From Megalonaias nervosa (taxonomy: Eukaryota > Mollusca > Bivalvia > Unionida > Unionidae), in the NCBI GenBank assembly GCA_016617855.1, contig JAECUM010012878.1, forward strand, positions 1 to 64,000: a DNA stretch of 64,000 nucleotides, read 5' to 3'. Positions 46,900 to 59,209 of the stretch are shown one piece after another. The notes under the pieces were generated by a model. It saw nothing but the letters and a program-made list of their open reading frames with translations, was not told where the DNA came from and did not search any database. Position 1 is the stretch's first letter, and each line of letters opens with the position of its first letter. Position numbers and translations under genes: made by a program.

Positions 46900-48620
46900 T
46901 AGGCTATGATAAAAGTAGCAGCTATATTTTGAAACTTTTAAAAAAGTCTTTCAAAGGGAAGCACACTCTACTGACCAATAAGAATTTCTAGAAATCTGAG
47001 ATTAAACCATTTCTTCTATTTCACAGCTGAGTGCTGAACCTATTAAGTTATTTAGTGATTTAGCACCATGGCACTGGAATAAACTGCCTTGCCCATGTTG
47101 GCATTGATGGGGGGGAGGGGTAAAAGGATTTTTAACTTCAGCTCAAGTGATATGTGTGTGGGTGTGTATGTTTGTGCCAGAGTTAAAACAACTTGGTGTG
47201 AGGACATGTCCAATGATTAAATAAATACTGCAAGGGATTACCCATTATCAAATTTTGATCGTTAAAAACAGGGCAAAATTCCTATTCAGTTTTTGACAGT
47301 AACATTATGTACTACCTAAAACAAAATAAATTGTAGAAAATGTTTGTAAAAATAATTAAAATTTAATGCAGCCATTCCATCTTTACATTAAAAAAACCCC
47401 AAAAAACCCCCCAAAAGACAAAAACTATTTTGCCTCATAATCATCGCTGGCCTAATAAGATTTGTTATTGCAGATGAGGATAAGGGGCTGTCCAATTATT
47501 ATGTATGCAAACAGTCATTATTCTACCCACCCCAGCCACCCCTGTTGCATGGTTTATTTTTTCTACCCCCTCCCCAGTGCATATGTATGCTTTTGCTTAG
47601 TACCCCCTTCAAACACTGTCAATTTCTTTGCATTTCAAATCAAACAGGAGTTTCTTTAGTAACACGGTCTCAATATTTGCATTGGTGGGCCCCTGTTTTC
47701 AAGCAACAGATGTGTGATCATTCACTGCGTTTGATAATCTCACTAATTCCATAAATTTTGGAGTGACATTTTTATTTGTTCATTATTTTTAGAAATATTA
47801 TAACTGTACATTGCAGATATTGGATGCAGACAACACAGTTTTGACTGCCATGCATCATCTGTCCTGGAAACCAGAAAAAGACACTGTGGTTCATCTAGTT
47901 TCTTACAATTTATCCGTTATATATGTACTATAAAAAAATACAAGGGAGGACACTTCTCCCTTTTCGCACAACCTGTACGGCCATGATCAGACCTGCTTAA
48001 TATGCAACTGCAGTACAGTGAATGGTTGACTGCCCTCTCATTGGGCAATCGAAAATGATGTACTGCACCTATTTAAATCTTTTTTCCTTGATACTTTTCA
48101 TTTTTAAAATTGGTAAGGGGATAAAAACAAATTGGAAAGTGTGCAAATACTATAGGCTGTTTGTTGCTGGCTAAGGCAAAAACCTATGTTATTAGGTGTG
48201 TATGTACAACTTGGTCTTATCCCCACCCCCACACAAATATTTAAATTTCAAAAAAAAAAAACTCCATGTTTACATACTAAATGGAGAGTCCCTAAAAAAC
48301 CAAAGTTTAATCCAAAGCCAACAAAAAATTCACGCTGAAACTAACACATGTGAACTCATAAAGATCCCTAGTGCATTATGTAAATTATTCAAGTGAATAA
48401 AAAATAGGCATGGAATGTAAAGCAGCAATTATGTTATGTGTTATGTATATTTTGGAGATGATGAACATACCAAAAAATTGGTGTACTGTCAAAAGTTTAG
48501 CAACTGACATGCACATAGTCAAAATCTAATCATATAAAGTCAACAATGTTTAACACAATCTACTACAATGGTATCACTGTGCTTAAATTTTGTGGAGAAA
48601 ATGAGATGTGAGATGGCAAG
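46900..48620. other. Intronic AT-rich DNA
   Basis: G-rich and C/A-rich runs at 47110 and 47398-47420. The frames at 47462 and 47545 are C-rich low complexity. No gene supported. Confidence 0.35.
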
Positions 48621-48627
48621 CCACAAC

Positions 48628-48722
48628 TGACCACGTTGTTATTAAATACAACCACGTCGTTATTAAATACAACACGTCTTTATTAAATACAACCACGTTG
48701 TTATTAAATACAACCACGTTAC
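48628..48722. repeat. 21- to 22-bp minisatellite, four units
   Basis: Unit CCACGTTGTTATTAAATACAA with one single-base deletion in the third unit. Confidence 0.93.
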
Positions 48723-49589
48723 ACTTGCAAGGTTATGACCACCACCAATGAAAATAAAGAAATGTTACTTATTAAGAATCTGAAACATCAGTGAAAAAAA
48801 CCCAACACATTTTGACTTAGATCACCCAAAGTTACTTTTTAATTAGGGATGCATAGTATCATTTCTATGTAGAAATAACTGGAAGATTGGGTAACAATGA
48901 TCTATTACTCACCAACTCATTGGTTTCATGATAATTTTCTCATTTTTGTTCTATAACTTTAACTTCATTTCCAAATATTGCCATTTATTACAATAGTTCC
49001 GAGATTTCTTTTAAACTATGACAGTAATTAAACAAAATGCAACTGAATCCATGAAACTAGTTCATTGAAATTGTCACATAAGATACTTCATACAAACATA
49101 CAACAATAATTCCAATGTTATCATGCTCTGCACTTCTCCCATTCCAACTTTAAAGTGCCGTCAATCATATTTTTCCTCCGATAACCGTTAAATAGCCAAA
49201 TTTTGTGAATCTGTATTCCAAAACATTGGAATTATCTACAGGAATTGGACTTGGAATGATTGCAAGTTGGAGTTAATATCTCCAATAGAGACTCCATTAC
49301 ACACAAGCATTCATTTCTATAGGCACAAAAAAAAAGAAAACTGGTAAACACTCCCTCAACCAATTAACACAAGGTAACTAACGCAAAATCTGCCCCCCCC
49401 CCCAGCCAATTCTGTGCATGTCGGTCATCCTCAATTAATTGGATGAAGAGAAATATGTGTTGTTATAATGGTTTTTAACCAACAGAAAATAGACTGTGAC
49501 AACAATGTTTGTAATGATTGAATAAACTGAATTTCACTAGTCTTTTACCACCTTTTGATTAGCTTGCTGAAAAAATAACAGAACTTACC

Positions 49590-49745
49590 GCTAAGGTGGT
49601 CAACTATTTCTCTAGGCTGTGCTACCAAATATTGACTTCTTCCACTGTTGAAAACATACCTCATCACCATAACTGTCACAATCCAGATATTTGCAGTACG
49701 CGTTGTATCGGATCCGAATGATGCAAACCAAGTCTCATGAGACAA
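49590..49745 (-). other. Possible exon with a consensus donor
   Basis: A minus frame is open from 49745 to a GTAAGTTC donor at 49589. Residues such as RSQYLVAQPREIVDHLS look protein-like. No acceptor of quality was found upstream and phase does not obviously fit the split gene. A second frame, with CKYLDCDSYGDE, is also open. Confidence 0.25.
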
Positions 49746-50449
49746 AAATGAATGTGGCCGCAGAATTTATACTCTCATTTTGTAAGGACATCTATTCAAA
49801 AATCTGCTAGTTTTCCTTATGGTCAAGAAAATAAAGATGTAAATTTTCACTTTGTTTATGATCAGCAAAACTACAAATGCTGCATCATGTGGTAGGCTTT
49901 CCCTGACCTATTTGTAGCTGACCATTGACAATGTTTTATAGTCTATGTCCAATCCAAGCAATTGAAACGGAGATACCCATGACCAGCAACAGTACTCGTC
50001 AGTGAAATACAGCGTGCATAACATCAAATACGAATTTGATGACGGGATATTTAAAGTGGAAATTTTTGCTTATGTTTCGCTGGCACTTTTTAAGACAGAT
50101 TTCCAGAGCCAGTTATTTTAACCACCTACAGAAGGGATTTATTTAATAAACAACCAGGGATAGAAGTAATTTTGAAACCAAACTACCCTGGCATATATGT
50201 TTTTAAAAGTGCCATCCCCGGGTCCCATGTATATTTTAATGGAACAGCCCTTATTCAATCATATTAACAATAAGGATATAAACCTCCTGTATCCAGCCCT
50301 ACTGAAAAAAGAAAATTCATCTTTTCTGTCTAGTTCGTATAGAAAAAGGGCAATAACTCTTGCACATAACCTCCACTTGCTGCTACCAGGTGCCACTACA
50401 TTTTTTAAAATGAGCGATATACCTATGAGGATGCTGGGAGGATTCTGAA

Positions 50450-52900
50450 GTAATGTTAAGTAATGTATTCTTGAGAAAAGTAATTTACCAAAATAATGTG
50501 CTTTCTTCTTCGAATATGTTCCCGATCACATTAAGATTAGGAGAAATGGATGGCTAAAATTCACATCAATATTGGCATGGATTTACAGAAGGACTCTCAT
50601 ACGATGTCTGTACAACAGTGAAGCTTAGCTACTAACAACTCCTGGTGATGGTAATGGGAGGTAATAGGCAAGACTTGTTGCCCACTGTTTATATGTTACA
50701 GACAGAAAACACAAATTTTCATCCTTTAAGGAGGACTGGATTTCGGACGTAGCAAGCGTATATTCCTAATGTTAATGTGAAAAGCTGGATGGATAAATAA
50801 ACAGATGAACAAAATTACATTGTGATACTAAGATCACCCAATGCACAAAAGAGAATATAAAAATAACGAGTATAATACAATGAAGCATTTTTGCTCTTCC
50901 AACTATTTATGCATTCTATTCTCCAGCTATCAATTCAAACCCTTTTTCTCATCTACACTCCTGTTTACACACACACATACTATGAGATATATTTAATTAG
51001 ACAACTTTTTATTGCTGAAAGTTTTTAATGTGCAAAAGACAAAATCATATACTCACTTATAAGACAACGTTTTGGGGGGGGGGGTTATACTGAAAATTTG
51101 ATTCATGCATAGCAGGAGTCATCTAATAAGCAAGAAATAAAAAAGATTTGATAATCTGACCTAATCCTATAGCTTTTAATGGCAGCACCTGCAGTGTTTA
51201 CCCCATGAGACAATCCTTTGAGCCATGAATCTCAGAGTCCTATATTCAGTTAATTGTGGGACTTTATTTTAGCTCATTTTGATCAATGTTTACACCTGTT
51301 CAGTTGTGACGATCCTTTGATGAGATATCACAGACTGCCTTATCAAAACATCAACTACAGATCCCAAGTTCAACCTCCACATAAATATTGGTCCAAGTTT
51401 CTGAATTCTTGGTGTTCTATCACTTGGGTATCATACAGCATGAATAGCTTAAGTTCAGTAATTTCACCAAAATGGGAAAAGACTATTTAATACTTATGAC
51501 AAGTCATTTAAGTTAAAAGTTATAGAGTTTGCTGAAAAAAAACAATAATTGTGCTGCAGAACTTACATTTGGTGTGGTGCAAGAATAAGTCAGTTATTGG
51601 AGTAATGCCAGACATTTTAAGAAAAATTCATGTAATGGAAAGCGCAGAGGAAAAATGTGATTGTAGTCTGAGTTCTGACACAGTGTCAAAATGGTCATGC
51701 AGGCAATAGAAACGCTATTATATTGAATGCCCTTTCTACTGCCAATCATTAAAAGGTGTATATGATTAATGATATGTCATGGACTTTGCACTTATGACAT
51801 AGCCAAGTAAGTGCCCATTGATGTTGATGAAACAGTAGATAGCTTCTGTAAATTTTGTTATAAATGAGAGGAAAGAATGATTTTGATCTGACACACAGAA
51901 GAAACATAGTTAAAACTCCGTCTTTTTATATGCCAGTAAATTCTACTGTACACCAAGCTGGGCTTCAGAAAATGAAAAACAACATTTTGCAGTTGACAGT
52001 AATGACATGGAATCAGTCACATGATAAACTGGATCAGAAATGAATGAAACTGACAATGTTTACAACAAAAGGACAACAGTGGATGAATTTATAACTTTAG
52101 TGGATCAGATGACTTTGATAAATTCTTGGACTTTGAACCAGACGACATTAGACATTTGTAGGATATTCTGAACCACAAAAATCTGGACTCTAATTGTTTA
52201 TTTGTAAGACATTTGGAATGAATGTATTATATTTTGAATCCAATCATTATATACTATTATTTATAAACCTGTTTGTGACATGGAATTAATGGAATTATCA
52301 AATTAACAGATTTAAAATGTCAAGCATTAAAGATTTCATTACATGAAGATGGACAAAATTTAACTGTTAATTCATTTGTGACATATTCCACTGAACAATA
52401 TAACTATTAATTTTCACATGGTTCTGTGAAGTCTAGCTTGTTGTTTTTCCTTAAATACAACTCACTGATGACAAGTTATGCCCTACAGATGGATTTGATT
52501 TGCAAAGTAGATCTTGACTGACAGGGCGGTCATAGTGTAATTAGCTTTTGCAGCCACAAAAAAGAAAGGAGGGGTCAACTTTTAATTGTGTATAAACAGT
52601 AAAAAGAAAACAAAAAAAGCTGTTTTATTTGTGGAATAAATAAAATACAATTTCAACAAAACATCTCACATTTTTATAAAAAAATCTGTTGTGATATTAT
52701 GTTATCATATTTTGGAACAAGTTCTAATCTCCCAAGGGCAAGTTCAATTTTCTACTTAGATTGCCCTTCTGCCCCAAAATTTTCCAGTTATGCATCTCAA
52801 AAGGATTTATAATTTAAGTTTATAATTTAATCCATTGTTCAACCAGAGAAATGAAGTGAGACCCATTTTCTTACTAATGCTGGCTCAATAATACCGGAGT
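50450..52900. other. Intronic AT-rich DNA
   Basis: No gene supported. Contains an 11-G run near 51075 and several A runs. Confidence 0.35.
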
Positions 52901-52944
52901 AATGTATATATTTCAGAAATTAAAATGGGGGAAAAAGAACTTAC

Positions 52945-53039
52945 AGATTGCAGCCATCAGGTGGATTACACCATGGGCATTGTGTAAATTGCTTAGGGCT
53001 CCTGAATCCACACAAGAACATAACTCCTGAATAAAAAAC
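52945..53039 (-). CDS. Split gene, putative exon (most 5' found)
   Basis: 95 nt between acceptor TTCTGTCTTTTCAG and the consensus donor GTAAGTTC. It encodes FFIQELCSCVDSGALSNLHN, then AHGVIHLMAAI: a helical, armadillo-like composition. This is the clearest exon by splice signals. It needs an upstream exon ending with two unpaired bases, which I could not locate to the right within the window. Two downstream junctions are phase-compatible. Confidence 0.6.
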
Positions 53040-53319
53040 CTGAAAAGACAGAATTTTTCAAAATTTCTCCCTTTTCGAATTCTGGAAGATAATGTTGCAT
53101 TGAAACTGATACAAGATTTTGGTAATATTCCTTCATTCAGATGCATAGCTGCCAACTCCTGAGGACAAAAATACTGACTGCTTATGACAAAAATACTGAT
53201 TTTAAGGAACAAATACTCATTTTTAAAACTTTAATGCATATGTTAACTATTTACAACATCAACAACCAGCAGTAAAGTAGGACAGTAACATACTTAATTA
53301 TTTAATGTCAAAGATGAAC

Positions 53320-53397
53320 GTGTTGCACTCTTGCACCTTCTGAACGGGCACCCTGTTCCATTTGGGTGTCCATTCAGAAGGTGCAAAAATGCAACAC
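53320..53397. repeat. Long near-perfect hairpin
   Basis: Two 34-nt arms (53320-53353 and 53364-53397) pair with four mismatches around a 10-nt loop. The core is CACCTTCTGAA on the left and TTCAGAAGGTG on the right. All four differences are transitions compatible with G-T pairing on one strand. Likely a foldback MITE or a pair of abutting terminal repeats. Confidence 0.9.
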
Positions 53398-53499
53398 ACT
53401 CAAACACAGGCTGTTCATAGGAGCCTTTTTCACACCTTTTTTTTCAATCATTATCAATTCCAATGCACCATCTTTCATTGATGACTTGAATTCTGTGTG

Positions 53500-53955
53500 A
53501 TTTGTTTACTGAACTGTTTTCCTTCTGGCAAATAAGTCTGGAAAAAGTGTGCAAAATAAATCGCTAGCAACACTAGTAATTGAAGAAGGCTCATTTCTAA
53601 AAGAAATTTAGTAAACCAAACTTCGCTTGAATTAAATCAAGGTTCCCTCTGGCATTTATAAACGTTCACAAATTCAGGCTGAGTTGTTGATGATGAAGCA
53701 GCAAGCTGATGTTTTTAGCTTTTTTATGTTTTATGTCATGGGCGCCTTCATACCTAATAGTGAAATCATGATTACACAATTTGCAAAATGCAAGGTTTTC
53801 TCCTCCACTAGATGGTTTCACAAATCTAAATAAGACAGTACAACTGTCCTAAAGTTCTGTTTTCGTTTCTTTGCTGGAGAAAATTTGGAATCTTCTGCTT
53901 TCCTTTTTAACATGGCTAGAATTTGAATATTATGAAGATGATATAAAGTAACAGT
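53500..53955 (-). pseudogene. hAT-type transposase N-terminus relic
   Basis: From 53925 on minus: a basic start (KRKAEDSKFSPAKKRKQNF), then in a shifted frame FRFVKPSSGGENLAFCKLCN, a BED-like zinc finger with CxxC and a following HD...H pair. Further down, EVWFTKFLLEMSL resembles the conserved AExxFTxFLxEHNL segment of hAT-related, ZBED/ZNF862-like genes. Frameshifts and stops interrupt it, and no catalytic region or hAT C-terminal dimerisation domain remains. Confidence 0.6.
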
Positions 53956-54327
53956 GGCAACTGTTTGTGCAATCCAATATGGTGGTTAGAGACTGGCATG
54001 GTAGCCTCGATTTCAAATGAACCAATTATAGTTTTTTAGGACTCTATATCCCTATATACATGAGATATATTTACTCTCAGAATGGAACAAGGTGCCTGTT
54101 ATAAACAGAAAATTGCATGGAAATTTTTAATTTAATTTTTTTAAATTACAAAACAGATTTTTAACAAGCAAAACGTACAGCTGAATTCAGGTCCAAAATA
54201 CAGAACAAATATGGAAAAAAAACAGGACACTTGGCAGCTATGCTGATGCAATGATGCCTTATTGTATGTATCATATACCTTTATTTCATCTAGAAATAAA
54301 TGCACATCATACTTCAAAATAAATGTG

Positions 54328-54328
<1 letters not shown>

Positions 54329-54400
<72 letters not shown>
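54329..54400. repeat. Compound TA/GA microsatellite
   Basis: About 15 TA units switch directly to about 18 GA units. The frame across it is an artefact. Confidence 0.97.
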
Positions 54401-54479
54401 TGATCTCAAATGGATGGTGATTTAATACTGAATATATTAAACAAGTTGAATAATTTTCAGCATTTGTGAGCATTTTCAA

Positions 54480-55525
54480 GCAAAAATCTGGAAATTATTC
54501 AGCAAGTTTCATAAATTTGATATTAAATCATTACCCATTTCTGATTCTGTTTATATTTTAATGGAAATAATTTAGAGAGAAAAGGTAGAAATAACTTTGT
54601 TTATAATGGCTCAGAATCTGCACCTTTCAATTGTTTGCATGCAGAAAATAGTCCCAGATGCTAGTTGAATTAATAATGCACAGTTGTATAACTTGTAATG
54701 CTTAATAGTAAATTTTTTTTTTCAAAATATAATCCAAAGAGCAATTGTTCTTCCAAATCAATAGAATATTTGACATTGACAACATTCTTCAACACTGGAT
54801 CTGTGATGTACATTCCTCTGTGGTGTCACATAGTTCACTCAGGTTAGATCAGACGAGCCATACACATCGACTTCAATGAGAATGTTCCCAATGTTTGAAC
54901 CTAAAGTGTCTCCATTCCACTACTACCAATGCAGTATTGCATACAGCAGAAAATGTAGCATTCCAGTTGGTGGATATTTATTTTAAGGGTTGATTAATGA
55001 ATGCAGAATTTGTACTAAATCTAGATTAACGATGTTGCTAAGTACAGTAATTCCAGATTTAATGTATTTGTGACCCGATATTTGCAGTATCTGATTTGGA
55101 ACAATGATGTGGTTGGGAGACGAACATTTGTCCAGATTCTTGTCTAAATAGAGATGAATTTATTTATAGGTTAACATTTAAATGCTTGTTATGCCTTTTA
55201 CAGGTTTATACTACCTACCCCCCCACCTTAATCCATTGACTAATACCCTTACTTTTATTTGGTATCAGCCCCTGTAGGGTAGACTGGCCATATTCCAACA
55301 GATTTAACCTTTTTTCTCCCCAATGCCCCTTGGGCAATTGATTCGAAAAATGCCTGCCAAAATGTTGATAGTAATAGTAAAAACAAAAAGAAAGTTTTAG
55401 AAGGAATTGCAGACAGTTAGTAAAGAGAATACTGAACAAGAACACCATTTGGACCAATCTGATTCACATAAAGTGATACAGAAAATATTAAACTGCACAC
55501 ACTGTATAAAAAGTGTGCCACCTAT
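54480..55525. other. Spacer with weak coding hints
   Basis: At 55250-55350 (minus) a pyrimidine-rich acceptor precedes a 100-nt open stretch ending at GTAAGG. Two frames are open and neither is recognisable. Confidence 0.3.
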
Positions 55526-55799
55526 ATGATACAATCTTTATTAGCTTGGAGACTATGTTACAATCTGTATTACCGTATTTACCTTATATGCTGGGACACC
55601 GTATTTGTTGGGACACCATAAATTAATTTTAAAAGTAATTTTTTTGTGCTCTGTATGTTCTGGGACAGATAATTTTTTCGAGTTTTAAGTTGTGGGGCAC
55701 CTTTTAAATCATTTGAAAATTACATGTCGAAATATGCACTCCAACTGAAATTTTATTTTAAAAAATATAAAACTGTGTACTTGAGATAAAACTTTAATC

Positions 55800-56185
55800 C
55801 ACTGCAGCATTATCTCATGAACACAACCCTTCTCCTGCACACATACAATCCATTCTTTCGGTGCATGAATATTTTTTTTAGGCTTCTCATACCATGAAAA
55901 ATTATCGTTAGAGGCAACACATCACCTGAAGCGGAAACTGCAAGGACTGAAGTCAGATTTTTTTTCAATCTGCACCAGTCGTGCTAATTCTCATGCTGTT
56001 GACCCCCATCTTATGGTCAGTCCATCCAGGAATGAGATCAAAGTACACCAGAATTTCATCCATGTTAATGATCATATTGTCAGCAAAATCATCTACTTCT
56101 CTTCTGGCCTTCATGAATTCATCAAATGATTTTATTTTCTCCAAATCTTCTGAGCATCACCGGGTCATTGATGTCCATGCATGAA
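55800..56185 (-). pseudogene. pogo/Tigger DDE transposase relic
   Basis: One minus frame from 56150 reads EDLEKIKSFDEFMKARREV, then NMDEILVYFDLIPG (first catalytic Asp at 56060-56058), then STTGAD, a TGA, and in the same frame VLAVSASGDVLPLTIIFHG. This order matches the DDE_1 domain of pogo/Tigger and related domesticated genes: NMDET, TTGxxK, then LPPxIIFKG. The frame is lost after about 55810, so the second and third acidic residues are missing. The N-terminal helix-turn-helix region is unrecognisable. Confidence 0.85.
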
Positions 56186-57510
56186 GTACTATATTGTGTC
56201 ACTTTAAAAATTGTTCCATTGTTTCAATTTCTTGTCAAAATTTCCATGAATACTGGTTAAAAATTAGCTTCCATATCTTGGCCGTCTTTGTACATTAAAA
56301 AAAAAATCGGCACACTTAAAGTAATCCAAAGTCGGCTTCCGAGGTCGGCTTGCTTTGTAATAAAAATAACCTGTCTTTATGTCCTGTCGGTAAGTTCAAA
56401 GACTGAGTTTACTGCTCGCTGCCAGTCGTGTTTATTCACCACCCGGGCTTCTATGTACTTGACATCTGTAGTTATAATTAATAAAAACAGGCATTGATTT
56501 CTGTGGGTAAATAGTATACACAGTAATAACTTGCTTCAATGATACTTTTGTAAACCGTGCTAGTGAAAAGATTGTCACTTGCACTCAAGTGAATGTGTTT
56601 TCAACTAATGATTTTTATTTGCGAGATACTGTCATATAGCTGACCTGAATATAATTCAGTCTTGGTTTTTTTGCACCTAACATCATGTCATGAGTGAATG
56701 GCGGTTGTCTTCAAGATATTAGTTGATTATTTCTCTCTCATTTGTGAAATCATCTGCTTCTCTTCTGGCCTTTACAAATTCATCAACTGATTTTTTCTCC
56801 AAATCTTCTGGGCGACGCTGAGTTGTCGATGTCCATGCACAAAGCACTATATTGTGTCACTTTAAAATTTGTTCCATTGTTTCAATTTATTTTCAAAATT
56901 CCCCTGAACACAGGTGAAAAGGAACCCAAGTTAGCTTCCATATCTCGGTCTTTGTATATAAAAAAAAATAAAATAAAATATCTGCACACTTAAAAGAACC
57001 CAAAATCGACTTCCAAGGTCAGCTTGCTTTGCAATAAAATAACCTCTGTATTGATATTCTTTATGAAAAGAAAAACCGGCTTCATAGTATCCAAAGTCAG
57101 CTTCCGAGGTTGGCTTGCTTTGTAATAAAAATAACCTTTGTCTTTGATGTCCTGTTGCTAAGTTCAAAGAATGAGTTTACTGCTCTCTGTCAGTTTTGTT
57201 TATTCACCACCTGGGCTTCTATGTGCTTGACATCTGTAGTTATAATTAATACAAAAGGGCATTGATTTCTGCGGGTAAATAGCATACACAACAATAACTT
57301 GCTTTACTGATACTTTTGTAACCCCTGCTAACGAAAAGATTGTCACTTGCACTCAAGTGAATGTGTTTTCAAATAATGATTTTTATTTGCGAGATACTGT
57401 CATATAGTTGACCTGGATATAATTCAAGCTTGGTTATGTTGTATCTAACACCGTGTCATGCATGAATGACAGTTGTCTTCAAGATATCGGTTGATTATTT
57501 CCCTCTCATT
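56087..57510. repeat. Tandem duplication of about 0.7 kb inside the transposon
   Basis: 56087-56748 and 56749-57510 repeat in the same order: CTTCTCTTCTGGCCTT, CTCCAAATCTTCTG, TGTGTCACTTTAAAA, AGCTTCCATATCT, GAGTTTACTGCTC, TGACATCTGTAGTTATAATT. The second copy has an extra 100-bp partial repeat near 57000-57125. Copies differ by many substitutions. Confidence 0.85.
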
Positions 57511-58522
57511 TGCGATTTTGTTGGATCCAGTTTTTAGTCGGACAACATATTCAAACCTTTGAGCACCACCAAACACAATCTGTTTCTCAATGTTCATGTC
57601 AATGAACAATGTGTCGTGTGTTATCAGACATAAAAGATACACGCTACAGTATGGAAGCCTATGTTACATATATGGAGTTTGTGGATATATTTTATTCTTT
57701 AATGCTCATGATGAAAAAAAAGGAATAAATGATAACAATACAAGGTTAGTTCTTTCTTTTTATTATCAAATGAGCGTTTCTTTTTTTTTGCAATGTGCGG
57801 GGGTGGGTGGGCACAAATTCAATACAAATTTATTTCGTTTCTTAAGTCTTAGGACATGACCTAGGTGAAAAAGTTTCACCATAAGTTCTTGGACAGGAAA
57901 AAAAAAAGATTATTTTATAGTGTCCCAACATATACGGTAAATAAGGTAGCGTGGAGACTATGTTACAATCTGTATTAGCTTGGAGACTATGTCACAATCT
58001 GTATTACCTTTGGAGACTATGTTACAATCTTTATTAGCTTGGAGACTATGTTACAATCTGTATTAGCTTGGCGACTATGTTATAATATTAATTTGTAGAG
58101 TACATTACAATATGTATTAGTTTGGAGACTATGTCACAATATGTATTAGCTTGGAGACTTGGACAAGATGCACAATAAAGTATTAAACCTGTAATGAGAT
58201 ATGTATCATGATGCAATAAAGTCAGAGTCAACAAACATGGCAGTCTTCTTGGAAAGAAAGACATGGGGAAATTTCCAGAAACTAGAATGCTACATAATCT
58301 TCTGAAAACAGGTCATATGTCAACCATTAATGAACTCTGGTACCTTGTTTAACTTTATTTGTATATGTATACCCCTTATCATTAATCTGATTCTAGCAAA
58401 AGTCAGCTTTACTTGATAATTCCTATCTTCTGTTTGTTCTATGCAAAATAATGTTTTACTTGTTTTAATACATTATCCCAGTTCAAACATAATGAATCAT
58501 AAATTACTGACTTCAGCTAATA

Positions 58523-58557
58523 CATGTATGTATGTATGTATGTATGTATGTATGTAT
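58523..58557. repeat. ATGT microsatellite
   Basis: About nine ATGT units. Confidence 0.97.
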
Positions 58558-58670
58558 CAGCATTTAATGGCACTTCAGCGCAATAATGGCTATATGGTGC
58601 AAACTGAGAGTAAAGTTCTAAAATGTAAAAATGAAGAAATGAACAAAACACTTGCAGATAAACTTTATGA

Positions 58671-58992
58671 CCAGTCCAGTGGCCTAAGTGGTTAGAGCAT
58701 CTGCCTCAGATGAGAGAGGTCGCGAGTTTGAACCCCAGCCGAGTCATACCAAAGACTCATAAAAATGGTACTAACTGCTGCCTCGCCTGGTGCTCAGCAT
58801 TAAGAGGTTAGTGTTAGGACTGCTCAGCCTGGAGTCAGGATAATGTGACTACGTGGGACATAATGATATATGTCTGTGGCATGATGCCCCAGTGCTAGAT
58901 ATCACTGTAAACTGCCATACTGCAGACATCGTAACGATACAACTGAAAAATTGTTAAAGCTACATTGAAAATCCAAATCACACACACACATA
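58671..58992 (+). mobile_element. tRNA-derived SINE, family a, full length
   Basis: Head AGTGGCCTAAGTGGTTAGAG (A box) and GGTCGCGAGTTTGAACCCC (B box), body with AAAAATGGTACTAACTGC, tail AAAATCCAAATCACACACAC. Confidence 0.93.
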
Positions 58993-59209
58993 AGATAAAT
59001 TTTACAAATAAATGCAAATATCATAAAAGGTACTAATAAGATAAAATTATGTTGAATGTAAATAGAACCAAATATGAATTAATAATATATGATCTTTAAA
59101 ATATTGGTTCAAAATACAAATATAAGCTGTATTCATTAAAGAACTCCAAGATTTATCATCATATTGTTCCTAAATTCAGTATTCATCAAAACACTTTTGT
59201 CTCATGGTG

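Larger units (their letters stand above)
35885..53039 (-). other. Model of a split gene with six putative exons
   Basis: Seen: six minus-strand segments with consensus splice sites. Acceptors are TTTTCAG, TTATTTAG, TTTTACAG, TTTGTTAG, ATTTCAG and TTTACAG; donors are GTAAGT, GTATGT, GTGAGC, GTGAGT and GTAAGC. Phases agree at every junction (T/GT, G/GT, G/AA, T/GT, AG/G), and the joined frame is open to a TGA. The joined tail is about 160 residues. The first part is hydrophobic and helical, the last part Lys/Glu-rich and probably coiled coil. Upstream exons lie outside what I could identify. No family was recognised. Introns carry a SINE, a Tigger-like element and minisatellites, as expected for an invertebrate gene. 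Inference only: no transcript evidence is available. Confidence 0.5.
55573..57946 (-). mobile_element. pogo/Tigger-type transposon relic
   Basis: Ends CCGTATTTACC and CCTTATTTACC (reverse) form 27-bp inverted repeats with four mismatches, reaching GGGACAC. TA flanks both sides and lies within the 29-bp satellite unit. The minus strand holds a decayed DDE transposase, and the middle contains a tandem duplication. The autonomous pogo-like origin is supported by the coding relic. Confidence 0.88.
55529..58165. repeat. 29-bp minisatellite split by a transposon
   Basis: Unit TTGGAGACTATGTTACAATC then TGTATTAGC. Two units lie at 55529-55572 and about seven at 57947-58165. The 2.4-kb element between them interrupts a unit at its TA. 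Confidence 0.9.

Noticed and set aside
54141..54479. 112-codon minus frame
   Set aside because: It is mostly the translated TA/GA microsatellite (Ser-Leu and Tyr-Ile runs).
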